64,000 nucleotides of DNA from Acanthosepion esculentum (GCA_964036315.1 OZ038517.1:51206455-51270454), one strand, 5' to 3'; shown: positions 10,085 to 20,627, counted from the stretch's first letter. A program made the numbers and translations. Notes: generated by a model from the sequence alone, not told the origin.

Positions 10085-10620
10085 ATCCCAAGCAGAGAAA
10101 CAATGCCCCGCAAGACGCAAGGGGATACTGGAAAGTGAAAGAGAATGAAAAAGACTTTAGAAGGAACCAGAAACCCAATCCTAAACAGGAAACAAGGGAT
10201 AAACCTCTCCTCCTCTATTCACCCCAAGCAAGGTGGTAATGCCACTAAGATGCAAGGGGCTACTGGGAGTGAAAGAGAATGAAAAAGACTTTAGAAGGAA
10301 TCAGAAACCCAATCCTAAACAAGAAACAAGGGATAAACCTCTACTCCTCTATTCACCCCAAGCAAGGTGATAATGCCCCTAAGATGCAAGTGGCTACTGG
10401 GAGTGAAAGGGAATGAAAAAGACTTTAGAAGGAACCAGAAACCCAATCCTAAACAGGAAACAAGGGATAAACTTCTACTCCTCTATTCACCCCAAGCAAG
10501 GTGATAATGCCACAAAGATGCAAGGGGCTATTGGGAGTGAAAGAGAATGAAAAAGAGTTTAGAAGGAACCAGAAACCCAAACCTAAACAGGAAACAAGAG
10601 ATAAACCTTGTCTCCTGTTC
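10085..10620 (-). repeat. 134-bp tandem repeat derived from a LINE 3' end
   Basis: CACCCCAAGCAAGGTG recurs at 10220, 10354 and 10488, 134 bp apart, with an edge unit near 10084. Each unit carries the reverse of the LINE 3' UTR (CCAAGCAAGG..GCAAGGGG) plus TTTAGAAGGAACCAGAAACC. Confidence 0.85.
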
Positions 10621-10985
10621 AAAAGACCTGGGAGGAGTGTGAACCGGGCGATATGAGACCCTATCTACTCCTATTGAGGAAAAAGGATAATTAGCAAATA
10701 AAATCAGACGGAGACGTTAGAAGAAGAGGGTTGAATTAGATTTTAGAAGGAACCGGAAACCCAATCCTAAACAGGAAAAAAGGAATAAAACTCTACTCCT
10801 GGTCAAAAGTTCGGGGAGGAGTTTGAACCGGACGATAGGCGGACCTATCTACTCCTGTTTTTTGAGAAAAATAAAGGATAAATTGTAAATAAAATTACAA
10901 AATTTAGGCGGTGTTGCATATAAAATATATAATTAAAAAATAGAATGAAAGATGAAATAAGATAGAATTCTGTTAGATTTTAACT
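10621..10985 (-). repeat. Degenerate continuation of the 134-bp units
   Basis: Contains two diverged blocks with GGAACC(A/G)GAAACCCAATCC and CTACTCCT..GGGAGGAGT.TGAACCGG motifs. AT-rich unassigned DNA follows to 10985. Confidence 0.6.
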
Positions 10986-11335
10986 TATGATGACAGCCAA
11001 GAGCGTCATTCTTGTATGGTTAGTTGTTTCTTCATTATGTGCCATGTCCTTTCAGGACGTAGGCAATCATGGCTCTCCACAATTTCCTATCACCCGCTCT
11101 TAATAAATTTTGCGTCGTTTTATTTATCCAAAACCTTGTTCTGCCATCCATTTACTCAGCGCTCACGTTACATATTGTTATCCTCAAGTTCGCTAGGTAA
11201 GTTAAGTGTTGTTTTTCTCTGTCACCCTGTCCAGTGAGTACCAGATTTTCCAAGCCCTCTTTCCTCATTATCTGCCCGAGAAATTTCAACTCTCTCTTCT
11301 TGATGCTCTCTATAAGTGTCCTTTTTGTTTCCATT
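10986..11335 (-). pseudogene. RTE-like LINE C-terminus
   Basis: The minus-strand frame reads METKRTLIESIKKRELKFLG, then RKEGLENLVLTG and YLANL, homologous to the plus-strand piece at 9290-9400. Its 3' end (TCCTGAAAGGACATGGCACA read on minus) is near 11035. Confidence 0.8.
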
Positions 11336-11353
11336 TTCTCTAAATCTTCGTCA

Positions 11354-12172
11354 TCTATATAATAAATGCGAATGTCAGTGTGTTACTGTGTCACACCTTT
11401 TCAAGTTTACTTCAAGAGGCCGTAGCTTAATATATTGTACCATTTTGGAATCAAGGCGTCACTGTGAGCAAATTAAAAACATACCGGACCGAATCCTGAA
11501 ATTTTGGAATCCCAAGTTTTCATTACTGCGATTGTTTTCGGATTCCGCTATCTTCGCTTCTACAATTAAAGGGACACAACTCTTCAACTTTCAAACGCTC
11601 ATGTTTAAATGAAAATATTACTGTTCTCAAATTACAGTATTTTAAAATAAAATTGTCCGTATTTTCAACTTTCCCCCTAGAGACCGTAGCTCAACATTCC
11701 ATTTTGGAATCAAACCGACTCCGTGAGAAAATTAAAAAAATTTCGGGTCGGATCCGGACAAGAAATCCTGAAATTTTGGATTCCCAAGTTTTCATGATTG
11801 CGATTTTTCTTACGTGATTTTTTGCGACGAAGTTTTTTGTACGATAACAATTCTTATAACGTGGAAATAAATTTGGGAATAATCGAAATTAATTGCGAAA
11901 TCCAAGTCACCCATGAAATAAAAAGAATTATTTGTACCTAAAATAAAGACCTGCGTACATCAAATTGTTTTTAAATTAAATGGTGACAGAAGAATTATCG
12001 TTGAACTTTTAAAAGGTAAGCTTAAATATTAATGCAATATTTAAACGCAGCGATCAATTTTGAGTTCTTCTGTAGTTTATTGTTGCCTATCGCATCTACT
12101 CTTCCCAACCTGTTGCGATGAAGGCCCGATCAAGAACCATCCGCAGGAGCTAGCTTAAATGCTGCCCGATAG
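11354..12172 (+). mobile_element. Non-autonomous Helitron, 3' end lost
   Basis: Begins A|TCTATATAATAAATGCGAA, a typical Helitron 5' end inserted after A. Its interior matches the elements at 30.3-31.2 kb and 63.0-63.9 kb, including an internally duplicated GGCCGTAGC..CATTTTGGAATC block and the segment ACTTTTAAAAGGTAAGCTTA. Compared with the 63-kb copy it breaks off about 16 bp short of the terminal GCTTTTAAGCTAG, at the join with an RTE-like fragment. No coding capacity. Confidence 0.85.
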
Positions 12173-12510
12173 GTACATATTTGGAGCATGGTATTCTCAA
12201 CATCCTTCTGTAGATCACATTTCCGTTGCTTCAAGTCTCTTTGGGGGGACTATCCAGCATTTACTGCCATATAGGAGGACAGATATCACGTAACATTTCA
12301 GTTCTGTTTTCGTTGTTTCTAACGAAGTTGTTTTATTCTCCCTGTTTCTTAATACTCTGCTTAGCTTCTGGAAAGCATCTTTGACCATGCCAATACACCT
12401 TCGGATTTTAGTATCGCACTTTCCGTGCTTTTTTATAGCACTTCTTAATCTTTAAATCTTTGTACTTGTTTTGATTTTGATATCTCCGATTTGTAATTTG
12501 CATTTTGGGC
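12173..12510 (-). pseudogene. RTE-like LINE reverse-transcriptase fragment
   Basis: Nucleotide homologue of 8694-8890: AGGACAGATATCACGTAACA, GGAAAGCATCTTTGACCATG (the FQKL segment), TCGGATTTTAGTATCGCACT and CAAATTACAAATCGGAG-like codons on minus. Frames are broken. It ends where a tRNA-SINE starts (GGGCACGGTGAAGTAATGG). Confidence 0.75.
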
Positions 12511-12810
12511 ACGGTGAAGTAATGGATAGCGGCTCGGATTGAGGAATCGGAGAGCCGAGTTCGAATTACACTCGAATCCATTACATTCACTTACGTGCTA
12601 ATACCATTGGGATAGGTATGTTTCCTCTTCATCTCCCCACCCCAGGTATAGATAAATAGCAGGACAGACCGGGTTCTATAGCCTTATATGGCAACTGGTC
12701 TACCACAGAAAGAAATGGCAAGCTACTGTGGGAATAAATCTGCCTCGTCAGTCATGTATCGAAAGATACATGATCGCCTAAGCGTGTATCACGCATGGCA
12801 CCTAACTGAC
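12511..12810 (+). mobile_element. tRNA-headed SINE, full length
   Basis: Head GGTGAAGTAATGGATAGC (A-box region) and GAGAGCCGAGTTCGAATT (B box) resemble a tRNA Pol III promoter. The body has ATTCACTTACGTGCTAATAC, CTTGGGA.AGGTATG and a CCAGGTATAGATAAATAGC version of the common AGCTATGGGTAAATAG block. The 3' part has ATCTGCCTCGTCAGTCATGT, then ATCGAAAGAT, a palindromic hairpin with a GAAA loop, then GCGTGTATCACGCATGGCAC. Confidence 0.9.
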
Positions 12811-13800
12811 TGACTGACTTTCCAGTCGAATCCATTACATTCACTTACGTGCTAATACCCTTGGGAAAGGTATGAATCCTCTTCTCCCCCCCCCAGCTAT
12901 GGGTAAATTGAAGGACAGACTGGGTTCTATAGCCTTGGATGGCAACTTGTCTACCACAGAAAGAAATGGCAAGCTACTGTGGGAATAAATCTGCCTCGTC
13001 AGTCATGTATCGAAAGATACATGATCGCCTAAGCGTGTATCACGCATGGCACCTAACTGACTGACTGACTTTCCAGTCGAATCCATTACATTCACTTACG
13101 TGCTAATGCCCTTGGGAAAGGTATGAATCCTCTTCTCCCCCCCAGCTATGGGTAAATTGAAGGACAGACTGGGTTCTATAGCCTTGGATGGCAACTTGTC
13201 TACCACAGAAAGAAATGGCAAGCTACTGCGGGAATAAATCTGCCTCGTCAGTCATGTATCGAAAGATACATGATCGCCTAAGCTTGTATCACGCATGGCA
13301 CATAACTTTCCAGTCGAATCCATTACATTCACTTACGTGCTAATACCATTGGGAAAGGTATGAATGCTCTTCTTCTCCCCCTAGCTATGGATAAACAGCG
13401 GGACAGACCGGGTTCATTTGCCTTGGATGGTAACTGGTCTACCACAGAAAGAAATGGCAAGCTACTGCGGGAAAAAATCTGCCTCGTCAGGCATGTATCG
13501 AAAGATACATGATCGCCTAAGCGTGTATCATGCATGGCACATAACTTTCCAGTCGAATCCATTACATTCACTTACGTGCTAATACCATTGGGAAAGGTAT
13601 GAATCCTCTTCTTCTCCCCCTAGCTATGGATAAATAGCATGACAGATCGGGTTCTGTAGATTTGGATTGCAACTGGTCTACCGCAAAAAGGAATGGCAAC
13701 CTACTGCGGCTAAAAATCTGCCTTGTCAGACATGTATCGAAAGATACATGATCGCCTAAGCGTGGATCACACATGGCACATAACTGAATGACTGATTTTG
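12811..13800 (+). repeat. Headless tRNA-SINE bodies, four tandem units
   Basis: Four head-to-tail units each start at TTCCAGTCGAATCCATTACA (about 12822, 13072, 13310, 13548) and end near GCATGGCACATAACT, spaced 250, 238 and 238 bp. Each begins just after the B box, so the promoter was lost and only the body was amplified. Confidence 0.9.
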
Positions 13801-14423
13801 AGTTTCAACTTTTGCTAACGATTGCGTTCTCTCTTCTTGCATTTGACGCTACGGTTCCCCTAATGAAGAAACAGCAGTATCAATAGACTTGAGACTGTGT
13901 TTTAAATTGTTTATAAAACAGGATAAATTTCTACTTACGTTAAATTTCATTGCATTACGTGAGCCATTTTTATAGTTAGCCATATTTTAAGCGATCACTC
14001 ATTTGAAGCTCACTCATGCGTACGACAGGTCACGCCCACCTGAGTTGAGACCGAATCAATAGAGATTAAAGTGTCAATGTCACGTTTGTTGAATCAGCTC
14101 TGGGAACTGCATCCTCCAGCGCGTAGCCACAGATGGTTCGCGGGCAACGTTTATGAAAGACACGGACTCCTTAAATGGTAATGCTAATTTTAATAGCTAT
14201 TTCAATAGAGGAAACATTCCACGCTGATTGGCCGAACAATATTTGGTGTATGGTATTCTCATGTGTTTCAGAAAATCTTTCTCAGATAGAACAGTCTTCC
14301 AGGAAAATAGGTTTCTAACTGCTATCGCCCTTCATCGCATTGACCGGAGTTTCCTTCCTAATCTTTTGTTTAATGTAGTGTGGAAATACAAAATCTTGAT
14401 TATGCTATTATTTCCCCCCCTCC
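13801..14423. other. Unassigned, no gene seen
   Basis: AT-rich single-copy-looking DNA with no recognised element. A 72-codon plus frame (14228-14446) runs into the adjacent SINE and is not supported as a gene. Confidence 0.5.
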
Positions 14424-14800
14424 GGATTACGGCCATATCACGTTGAAGCACCGGCTCCCATACGATCCCCGACGTTAAGCAACGTCGTGTCCTGGGTATG
14501 ACGACAAACTACAACCGGCAGCAAGATCTCTGATAGAGATATTGGAGATTTTGAGCAGCGTCGAACCACAATGCAGTTGTTCCCAGATCCACCTTGAGTC
14601 GGGTTGGTAGCACCTGCTAGAGGGGGTCTAAGCTATGGGCAAATAGTTAACCCTAAACAAAAACAAAAGACTGAAAGTATAAAAATACGTTTTTATAGTG
14701 AAAATTCCAGCAATACATTTTTATATAGAAAAATTACCGACAAGACATCATTATAGTAAGAATAGCAACAATAAATTTTATCTGTACCAGAAGGCATACA
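14424..14800 (+). mobile_element. 5S rRNA-headed SINE, complete 5' end
   Basis: Starts GATTACGGCCATATCACGTT, then GAAGCACCGGCTCCCATACG and CCGACGTTAAGCAACGTCG, closely matching the first 60 bp of eukaryotic 5S rRNA. The body follows: CCTGGGTATGACGACAAACT, GGTTGGTAGCACCTGC, AAGCTATGGGCAAATAGTTA, then AT-rich 'cagcaatacattttt' units. The internal promoter is 5S-type (class SINE3). Confidence 0.92.
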
Positions 14801-14869
14801 ATTGCATTCAAAATATATTTAGTTGAAACAATATAATTGTGTTCAAAATTAAGGGTGTTTCATTAAGAG

Positions 14870-15385
14870 GGATCATATATAAGGGTGTTTCATTAAGAGG
14901 GATCAAAATCAGCAGTAAATAAATCAGTGTTATTGGTGAAAATTTATTTATTTCTATATTGGATTATGTTATTTAAGTCATGGCAATTATGCGTGAAAAA
15001 TAATATCGCCCAAATGTCCGGCAAGGCTTCGGCGGCACACCTCCACTCGATGGTCAAAATTTTTGATGACGTCTCTGCATAGTTGCTCCTCGATCTCACC
15101 AATATGCCTTATTATCTCATCCTTCAGCTGTTGAATTGTTGTTGGCAGAGACCTTACTTTTGAGATGACCACAAAGGAAGAAATCTAAAGGCGTCAAGTC
15201 ACACGATCGTGGTGGCCAACTGACCTTGCTGTTTCGAGAGATGATGCGACCTGGGAACTTCTCATTGCATTTCTGTTTGAACGTCCATTTTCGTAATATG
15301 CTTCGATAACTTTAACACGTTGTTTGATTGTTAAACTTTCCACGGTTGAAATTGCCAAAGACTTAAGTTGTTAAATCTGAAAGAA
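14870..15385 (-). pseudogene. DDE transposase relic (IS630/Tc1/mariner group)
   Basis: The minus strand reads KFPGRIISRNSKVSWPPRSC, then DLTPLDFFLCGHLKSKV, and after a shift LPTTIQQLKDEIIRHIGEIE and NFDHRVEVCRRSLAGHLGD. The 'WPPRS.DLTP.DFFLWG..K' segment carries the third acidic residue region of DDE_3 transposases, and the C-terminal 'R..C....GGH..D' is standard for this group. Only the last 120 or so residues remain. A short direct repeat AAGGGTGTTTCATTAAGAGG at 14846 and 14881 may be a terminal repeat. Confidence 0.8.
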
Positions 15386-15439
15386 AAAAATATTAGACGC
15401 TTAAACTTAATTCACATTTAAAATCGGTCCAAGTTATTG

Positions 15440-15515
15440 GAACCCCCTTTCAGATTTTTGTATTAAATAACCCATAGCGGTTGATATGCCGCTAAACAAA
15501 AACAAAATCAATCAA
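15440..15515 (+). mobile_element. SINE 3' tail fragment
   Basis: ATTAAATAACCCATAGCGG, GTTGATATGCCGCTAAAC: the tail of the 5S-class SINEs without its body. Confidence 0.6.
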
Positions 15516-15702
15516 ATAACCAACATGAAAGAACCCTTTCATGACATTAATCCATATAATATTCTACAATTTCTTAAAGAATTCAAATTGTATTCCACAA
15601 ATATAATTTCAACTAAATATCAACATAAAACACATATCACTGCCACTAGTAATTATGTCTATACAAACATGTATATGCACAAAAGCTATCATCTACCATG
15701 TA
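15516..15702. other. Unassigned AT-rich DNA
   Basis: No recognised element. An AT-rich open frame here runs into the Helitron and SINE sequence that follows and is not a gene. Confidence 0.4.
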
Positions 15703-15750
15703 TGCCCGTGTTTTCAACTCTATTCCTAGAGGCCGTAGCCCAACATATCA
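15703..15750 (+). mobile_element. Helitron internal fragment
   Basis: GCCCGTGTTTTCAACTCTAT and AGAGGCCGTAGCCCAACATA match the internal block of the Helitrons at 31.05 and 63.22 kb. Confidence 0.6.
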
Positions 15751-16290
15751 CTGTCCTGGGTGTGCCGATAAACTGCATCCGCGGCCTGGGTAAGACGATG
15801 AACTACGTCCAACAGCAAGGCCTCTGATCAATAGGTTTTGAGGAGTGTGGAACCACCTCTTCATTGCTGGCGTTCTCAGGTTCACCCTTACCCAGGGTGG
15901 TAGCACCTGTTAGGTTCCTAGCTATGGGAAAATAGTTAACCCCTAAACTGGGGCCTAAATACTATGAAAGTATAAAAATGGGTTTCGATACCAACAATAC
16001 ATTTTTGTAAAAATATTACCAGCAGTACATTTTTGAAGGAAATTAATATTAGCAGCAATACAGCTTTAAAGAAAAAAATATTCCCATCAATACATTTTGG
16101 GGAAAAATATTAGCAGCAATACATTTTTGAAAACATATTACTAGCCATATATATATTCAAATATATATGTATACATACACACCTTTTTTTACGAAACTAA
16201 CGCTATGTATCTATTTCAAAAAAATTGTTGGCATTAAATGACCCACTGAGGTTGATATGCCATAAAACAAAACAACCAACCAAACCCTTT
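15751..16290 (+). mobile_element. 5S-class SINE, partial head
   Basis: Body with CCTGGGTAAGACGATGAACT, GGCCTCTGATCAATAGG, GGGTGGTAGCACCTGTTAGG and AGCTATGGGAAAATAGTTAA. A string of 'ccagcaatacattttt' units and a tail ATTAAATGACCCACTGAGG, TTGATATGCCATAAAACA follow. A short duplicated CCTGGGT..ACGAT block sits at the 5' end. Confidence 0.85.
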
Positions 16291-16499
16291 AGAGGAAGGA
16301 CACCACAACAAATTTATATGTGACTTTCACAATTAATTTCTTGTGAAAGCAGAATAACATATATTTTTATTACTTTTAAGCTCCCAAGAAAATTAAATTT
16401 CGGCAATAAATGACCCCATATGACGTTAAGAAAAATAATCAGTCAATCGAGCCTGTGTCGTAACTAAATGGCCGACCGTTTGGGAATACCAGTTGCTGA
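16291..16499. other. Unassigned AT-rich DNA
   Basis: Contains one partial SINE-tail-like string near 16400-16440. Nothing else seen. Confidence 0.4.
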
Positions 16500-16640
16500 A
16501 AGTTTGGATGTGCGGTTGGTGTAATGGATAATGGCTCGGAATTGTTAATCGGAGAGCCGAGTTCCAATTCCGTTGGGCCCGTTATATTCATTTACGCGCA
16601 AAAACTCTTGGAAAAAGGCATGAATCTGTTGAGGGATGTT
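16500..16640 (+). mobile_element. tRNA-like part of 5S-tRNA SINE, truncated
   Basis: GGTTGGTGTAATGGATAATG and GAGAGCCGAGTTCCAATTCC give the A- and B-box regions. TTATATTCATTTACGCGC and CTTGGAAAAAGGCATGAATC follow and the copy stops before the AGCTATGGG block. Confidence 0.75.
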
Positions 16641-17059
16641 AACAAGAATGGACCATTTGTAGATGTCTATTATTAACATGACCACACGATTTATATTTAA
16701 CGTAAAATACCACAAAATATGAAACAGCAAGAAGGAATAAAAACGGTTTTATAACAACAAACATTTATATTCATTTTTGTGAGTACATGCGTAGAGGTTT
16801 TGGTGTTATGTCCCTTTGACTGAGTAATTTTTTTATCTGAGCTCACAAGAGTTGAATGAATTATAAAGCTGAGAAATGTTCAATAAACTGTAGCTTTAGA
16901 AGAGTTTTTGAAAGTGAAATCTTCTTGCTTGGAAATGCTTTGTATGTTTGTAATGTAGCTTGGAAAATTTCGTGCGTACGTGCATGCGTGAATATGTTTT
17001 TAATGCTTGACCGCGCATGGTCGAGACGAGAATCCTTAAGGTTACATATTCGCAGGAAA

Positions 17060-17127
<68 letters not shown>

Positions 17128-17440
17128 AGCAAGCTCGTGTTTGCTATTTATAATTAATGTACCCACGTGACAGGATCGAAAGAATTTTGCGGGAAAACTT
17201 GACTTGGTCACGCGCTGGAAAAATATTTGTACGTGGGTGGATTGCAATGCCCACTTGTGTGTTTATTGACCAATTAGAAGCTGATATTCCCTGAAAATAT
17301 TTACTAAGCTGAGTAGGCTCTCTGATCCACTTTTTGGACAAAATTGTACAAAATTCAACATTGATAAGAAAGTGTTAGCGGTATGCTAAAAATTCACCGC
17401 TTATCCCCGCTTTGTATAGGTTACTTAGTAAAACTTGTAT
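16641..17440. other. Unassigned DNA with (GA)n
   Basis: A pure (GA)n run at about 17066-17126 is the only feature. Frames reading through it on either strand are repeat artefacts. Confidence 0.6.
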
Positions 17441-17580
17441 CACAAAAGCATTATTATCTAAAAAACAAGAAACAAAAAAATAAAATTCTTACAATCTAAA
17501 AAATATTTTCTGGTTGGTTTATTTTTTACGACTTGTCAACCCTTTTCATGTTGACAAGCCGTGAAAAATAAGCCACTCAA
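17441..17580 (-). mobile_element. SINE tail fragments
   Basis: TTACAATCTAAAAAATATTT and TTTTTTACGACTTGTCAACC match 5S-tRNA SINE tails. The two strands of the tail lie back to back around 17540-17575, forming a short inverted repeat. Confidence 0.5.
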
Positions 17581-18000
17581 TCAATTGATGACTATGTTGT
17601 GTCTTTGAAGGGCACAATAAAGCAATTATTACTCAGCTGTCATATGTATCTAGCTATTGATTAAAATAACACATTTGAATTTTTGTCATCTTGAAAATGA
17701 AAGTCTCTTACAATGTAAAAATATTAAATAATCTAGCATTTAATAACCTACAAGAGGTTGATAAGCCTTAAAAAATCCATCCATCAATAAACACCAGAAA
17801 CACCAGAAATTGTAACTAAGGTCTGCTCAGCATCGTTGTAGTATACACTACATGTTGGCTCAGTCGGTTAGAAAAAAGACAGATGTACCTGAGCAGGCGA
17901 CTGCAGCAGGGATTATTTAGCCACCCCAGGAGCCGTGCATTCTCGGAAACAAGCTGAAAAGTTGATAAGCCGTAGAAAACGATTCAATCAATCGATCGCT
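17581..18000 (+). other. Mostly unassigned, SINE tail scraps
   Basis: CTTACAATGTAAAAATATT, then TTTAATAACCTACAAGAGG and TTGATAAGCC (17709-17770) are a plus-strand tail. A second tail scrap lies near 17955-17990. The remainder is unassigned. Confidence 0.5.
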
Positions 18001-18100
18001 GAATAGTTTACCTTCTAGCCGCATGTGCTATCCATTTTAGTTGTTGCTGCTGTTGGAAGTCTTCAAGTGATGCGGTTTTTGTTATTTGGTATAGTTATTT
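18001..18100 (-). pseudogene. LINE C-terminal scrap (QQQQ..W type)
   Basis: The minus strand reads ITKTASLEDFQQQQQLKW, homologous to the plus-strand fragment at 7150-7260. Confidence 0.55.
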
Positions 18101-19200
18101 AAGTATATCCAGCGCCAGCCTTTGAGATCTGAGAAAGGGCGTCCTTCTTTAAAAGAACTAAAGGTTTCTTTCGCTTTAAGCAATTATGTAGTTCTTTATG
18201 ATTCTGTAGCGCAAGACCTAATGAAATGATATCTCAAAAACCTTTACCCCATCAAATTCTTTCTAGAATTGTCCCCCACCCTGCCACTGCATTTTATTGA
18301 GGGCGACAAAAAACATAAGCACCTACTGTTTTAAAAGTGTTATAACTTTCTTTGTATTGTGTGTATAGATCTTATTTTTGTATACTAATAAAAGAATCAA
18401 TAATATTTTGATATAATGCATTTTGTAATCGAAACACAAAATAAAAAGAAAATCAAATATATTAACAAATATCATTAACAATTTTAATTTTTATTACTCC
18501 TTGTAGAGTTCTGGGGTGCAATAAGAAGCAAAATAGCTAAGAAAGCCTTAATTTCGTCAAAAGTGACGTCCTCCCTCGTACGAGCAGACACCAGCATTTG
18601 TTTTCTCTTTCTTTCACCCGTTTAGCATATTTATTTGTTTCGTTGGCAAATAAAGTTATTATTTTATTATTTCGTCGTTTTTAAATAGACGAAATAATTC
18701 GCTTTCAGAAAGGCTATCAGGTACATCTACGGGACCAGTAATTTTCACAAATTAGTCAGCCATGGTTGATAGTAGCCGCTCAGCACCTAGAGATCATCAT
18801 AGCTTTCCTCCATGTCACAAACTTGGTTATCATCTCTCGGCCATTTCAGCGTCAGTATCCACTTGAGTAAAGCCTTCAAAATCATCATTGGAGTTCGAAT
18901 CAAAGAAAAACTCCTGAATAAAGGCTGCGTTGCATGTTGATGCGGCTGTTGTAAAAACAGAACCAGTGAATAAACTTATACCAAAGCTTTATTGTCCTTT
19001 ACTCTGACTACTCGTCGACTGACGGGTGTTATAGGGTGCTTTTTATACCACCTAGATCTTAAGGGTGTAGAGGACCGTGTGTGTTTGTGTGTTTGATTAG
19101 AAACACGTGTGTAACTCCTGGTAGAATATTAAAAGGTCGAACTACAAGAAAATTGTCGGACTCAAGTTGAGTCCAACTGAAGATAAAGAAGACAAACAAG
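18101..19200. other. Unassigned; possible acidic coding scrap
   Basis: On the minus strand about 18850-18960 reads CNAAFIQEFFFDSNSNDDFE and GFTQVDTDAEM before a stop. A DSDSD-F-E-GF style acidic N-terminus is known from piggyBac-type transposases, but this is too short to assign. The rest shows no element. Confidence 0.3.
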
Positions 19201-19204
19201 ACCG

Positions 19205-19263
<59 letters not shown>

Positions 19264-19266
19264 TGT
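19205..19266 (+). repeat. (TA)n(TG)n microsatellite
   Basis: A run of TA followed by a run of TG dinucleotides. Confidence 0.95.
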
Positions 19267-19422
19267 ACTTAGGCAGCATCCTTTCTTTTAAACACGTTGT
19301 ATTAAACGCCAAAGACAACTTAGTCCTGCTGATTTTCTTTTGTATTTTCTCATATTTTCGAATGAGACTTTTTATTTCAAAATTATATTGGTATATATAT
19401 TTTCCAAAAGACAACCGGGTAC

Positions 19423-20310
19423 TTTCAAACGTCATCGTTCATCATCAGGGTCAAATTTTTCCACTTTAGCCAATTGCTTTGCAGCCGAATCGTATTGCTA
19501 CATTTATACGAACCAAATAAACGTTATGAATTATTTTTAATTCAAGAGACGCGTTAATGTTATCACGTGCAGGCGAAGCCATGTGATCGTATGAACGGGT
19601 GAAAAAGATTTTTTATTGTAAATGCCTAAAGAACAAAAATACGTTATGGAATTTTTAAAAAATTCAAGGGAAATGATTATGTGCCTATCTTATTACGTAG
19701 AAATATATTATAGACATTGAAGGATGTTTCCAGAAATATTATAAGCTGTGCGATTAATAAGAGGTCTATTGCTTTTAATATGTAGTTCCTCTAAAATTTT
19801 AAGGCGTCTAATGTCTGTATGTTGATCAATAATTTTAGTATTGTCTAAAAGGATTTTATGAATGTCAGAATGCAGAAGGGAAACAGTATGTGACATAAGA
19901 TGTTGTTTAATAGCACTAGAATTATTTGAATGCATAGTTAATCATCTGGAGAGCCGGGTGGTTGTAAATCCAATGTATGTATGTGGATTAGAAGAGCATT
20001 CTTCCATAGGACATTTAAACTCATACACAACATTGGTTCTATCAACCACAGCAGCAAGTGGAGAAGGGTTATTATCATTAATCATTATCAGGTTAAAGGT
20101 TTTAAATTTACTATAATATATATTAAGTTTTAAGGCTTTGTTAGAATCAACAGGGAACACATTATGGTGTATTATAGACTTAAGAGCCTTTTCATCCATA
20201 CTGTATTGTCTGTGCATTTGTCCTCTGTAATAAAGGTTAATTGAGGATAATTTTCTGGGTGTATCTCTTGTTAGGTCTGAGAAGTAATTAAGTAATTCAT
20301 TGAGTCGTCA
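19423..20310 (-). pseudogene. Penelope-like element, GIY-YIG endonuclease end
   Basis: The minus strand encodes the end of the RT-linker region (LSSINLYYRGQMHRQYSMDE), then VVYEFKCPMEECSSNPHTYI, the GIY-YIG core with CX..C before YIG, then GFTTTRLSR, a single in-frame TGA where CGA (Arg) is expected, and LTMHSNNSSAIKQHL..LKILEELHIK..RPLINR, the usual EaLyI/KP.IN-type ending. The 3' non-coding part continues to about 19423 and has CTGATGATGAACG..TTTGAAAG. The rest of the polymerase is missing to the right, where a (TA)n begins. Confidence 0.9.
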
Positions 20311-20316
20311 ATTGCT

Positions 20317-20400
<84 letters not shown>
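20317..20400 (+). repeat. (TA)n microsatellite
   Basis: About 80 bp of pure TA separating the Penelope relic from the ribozyme module. Confidence 0.97.
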
Positions 20401-20401
<1 letters not shown>

Positions 20402-20494
20402 CACGACTCTTCGGCAGAATTGAGTCACTGTCAGTCACTGTGTGTTTATCTAAATCTAAAAATAAAACACGCTAAAATTCACCTTCATCCCTGC

Positions 20495-20575
20495 CGTGCG
20501 CCGACAGCTTAGTGGTAGAAGTTCCGACTGACGCCAATTCAGTCGGGTTTCGATCCTAGCTAGAGGCAACCGGAC
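20495..20575 (+). other. tRNA-like Pol III promoter block
   Basis: GCTTAGTGGTAGAAGTTCC is A-box-like and GTCGGGTTTCGATCCTAGC B-box-like, about 35 bp apart. The hammerhead follows immediately. A parallel block precedes the degenerate hammerhead at 35.5 kb. Confidence 0.55.
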
Positions 20576-20627
20576 GTCTAGCCACACTGATGAGCCGTGA
20601 AACAGCGAAACAGTCTGTCTGTGGATG

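Noticed and set aside
14424..14490. Functional 5S rRNA gene
   Set aside because: Similarity stops after about 60 bp and the unit continues into a repeated SINE body.
16856..17247. Frames of 100-128 codons on both strands
   Set aside because: They depend on the (GA)n tract and lack any domain.
20495..20575. Functional tRNA gene
   Set aside because: Only A- and B-box-like blocks. No acceptor stem pairing or cloverleaf, so it is a promoter-like block.
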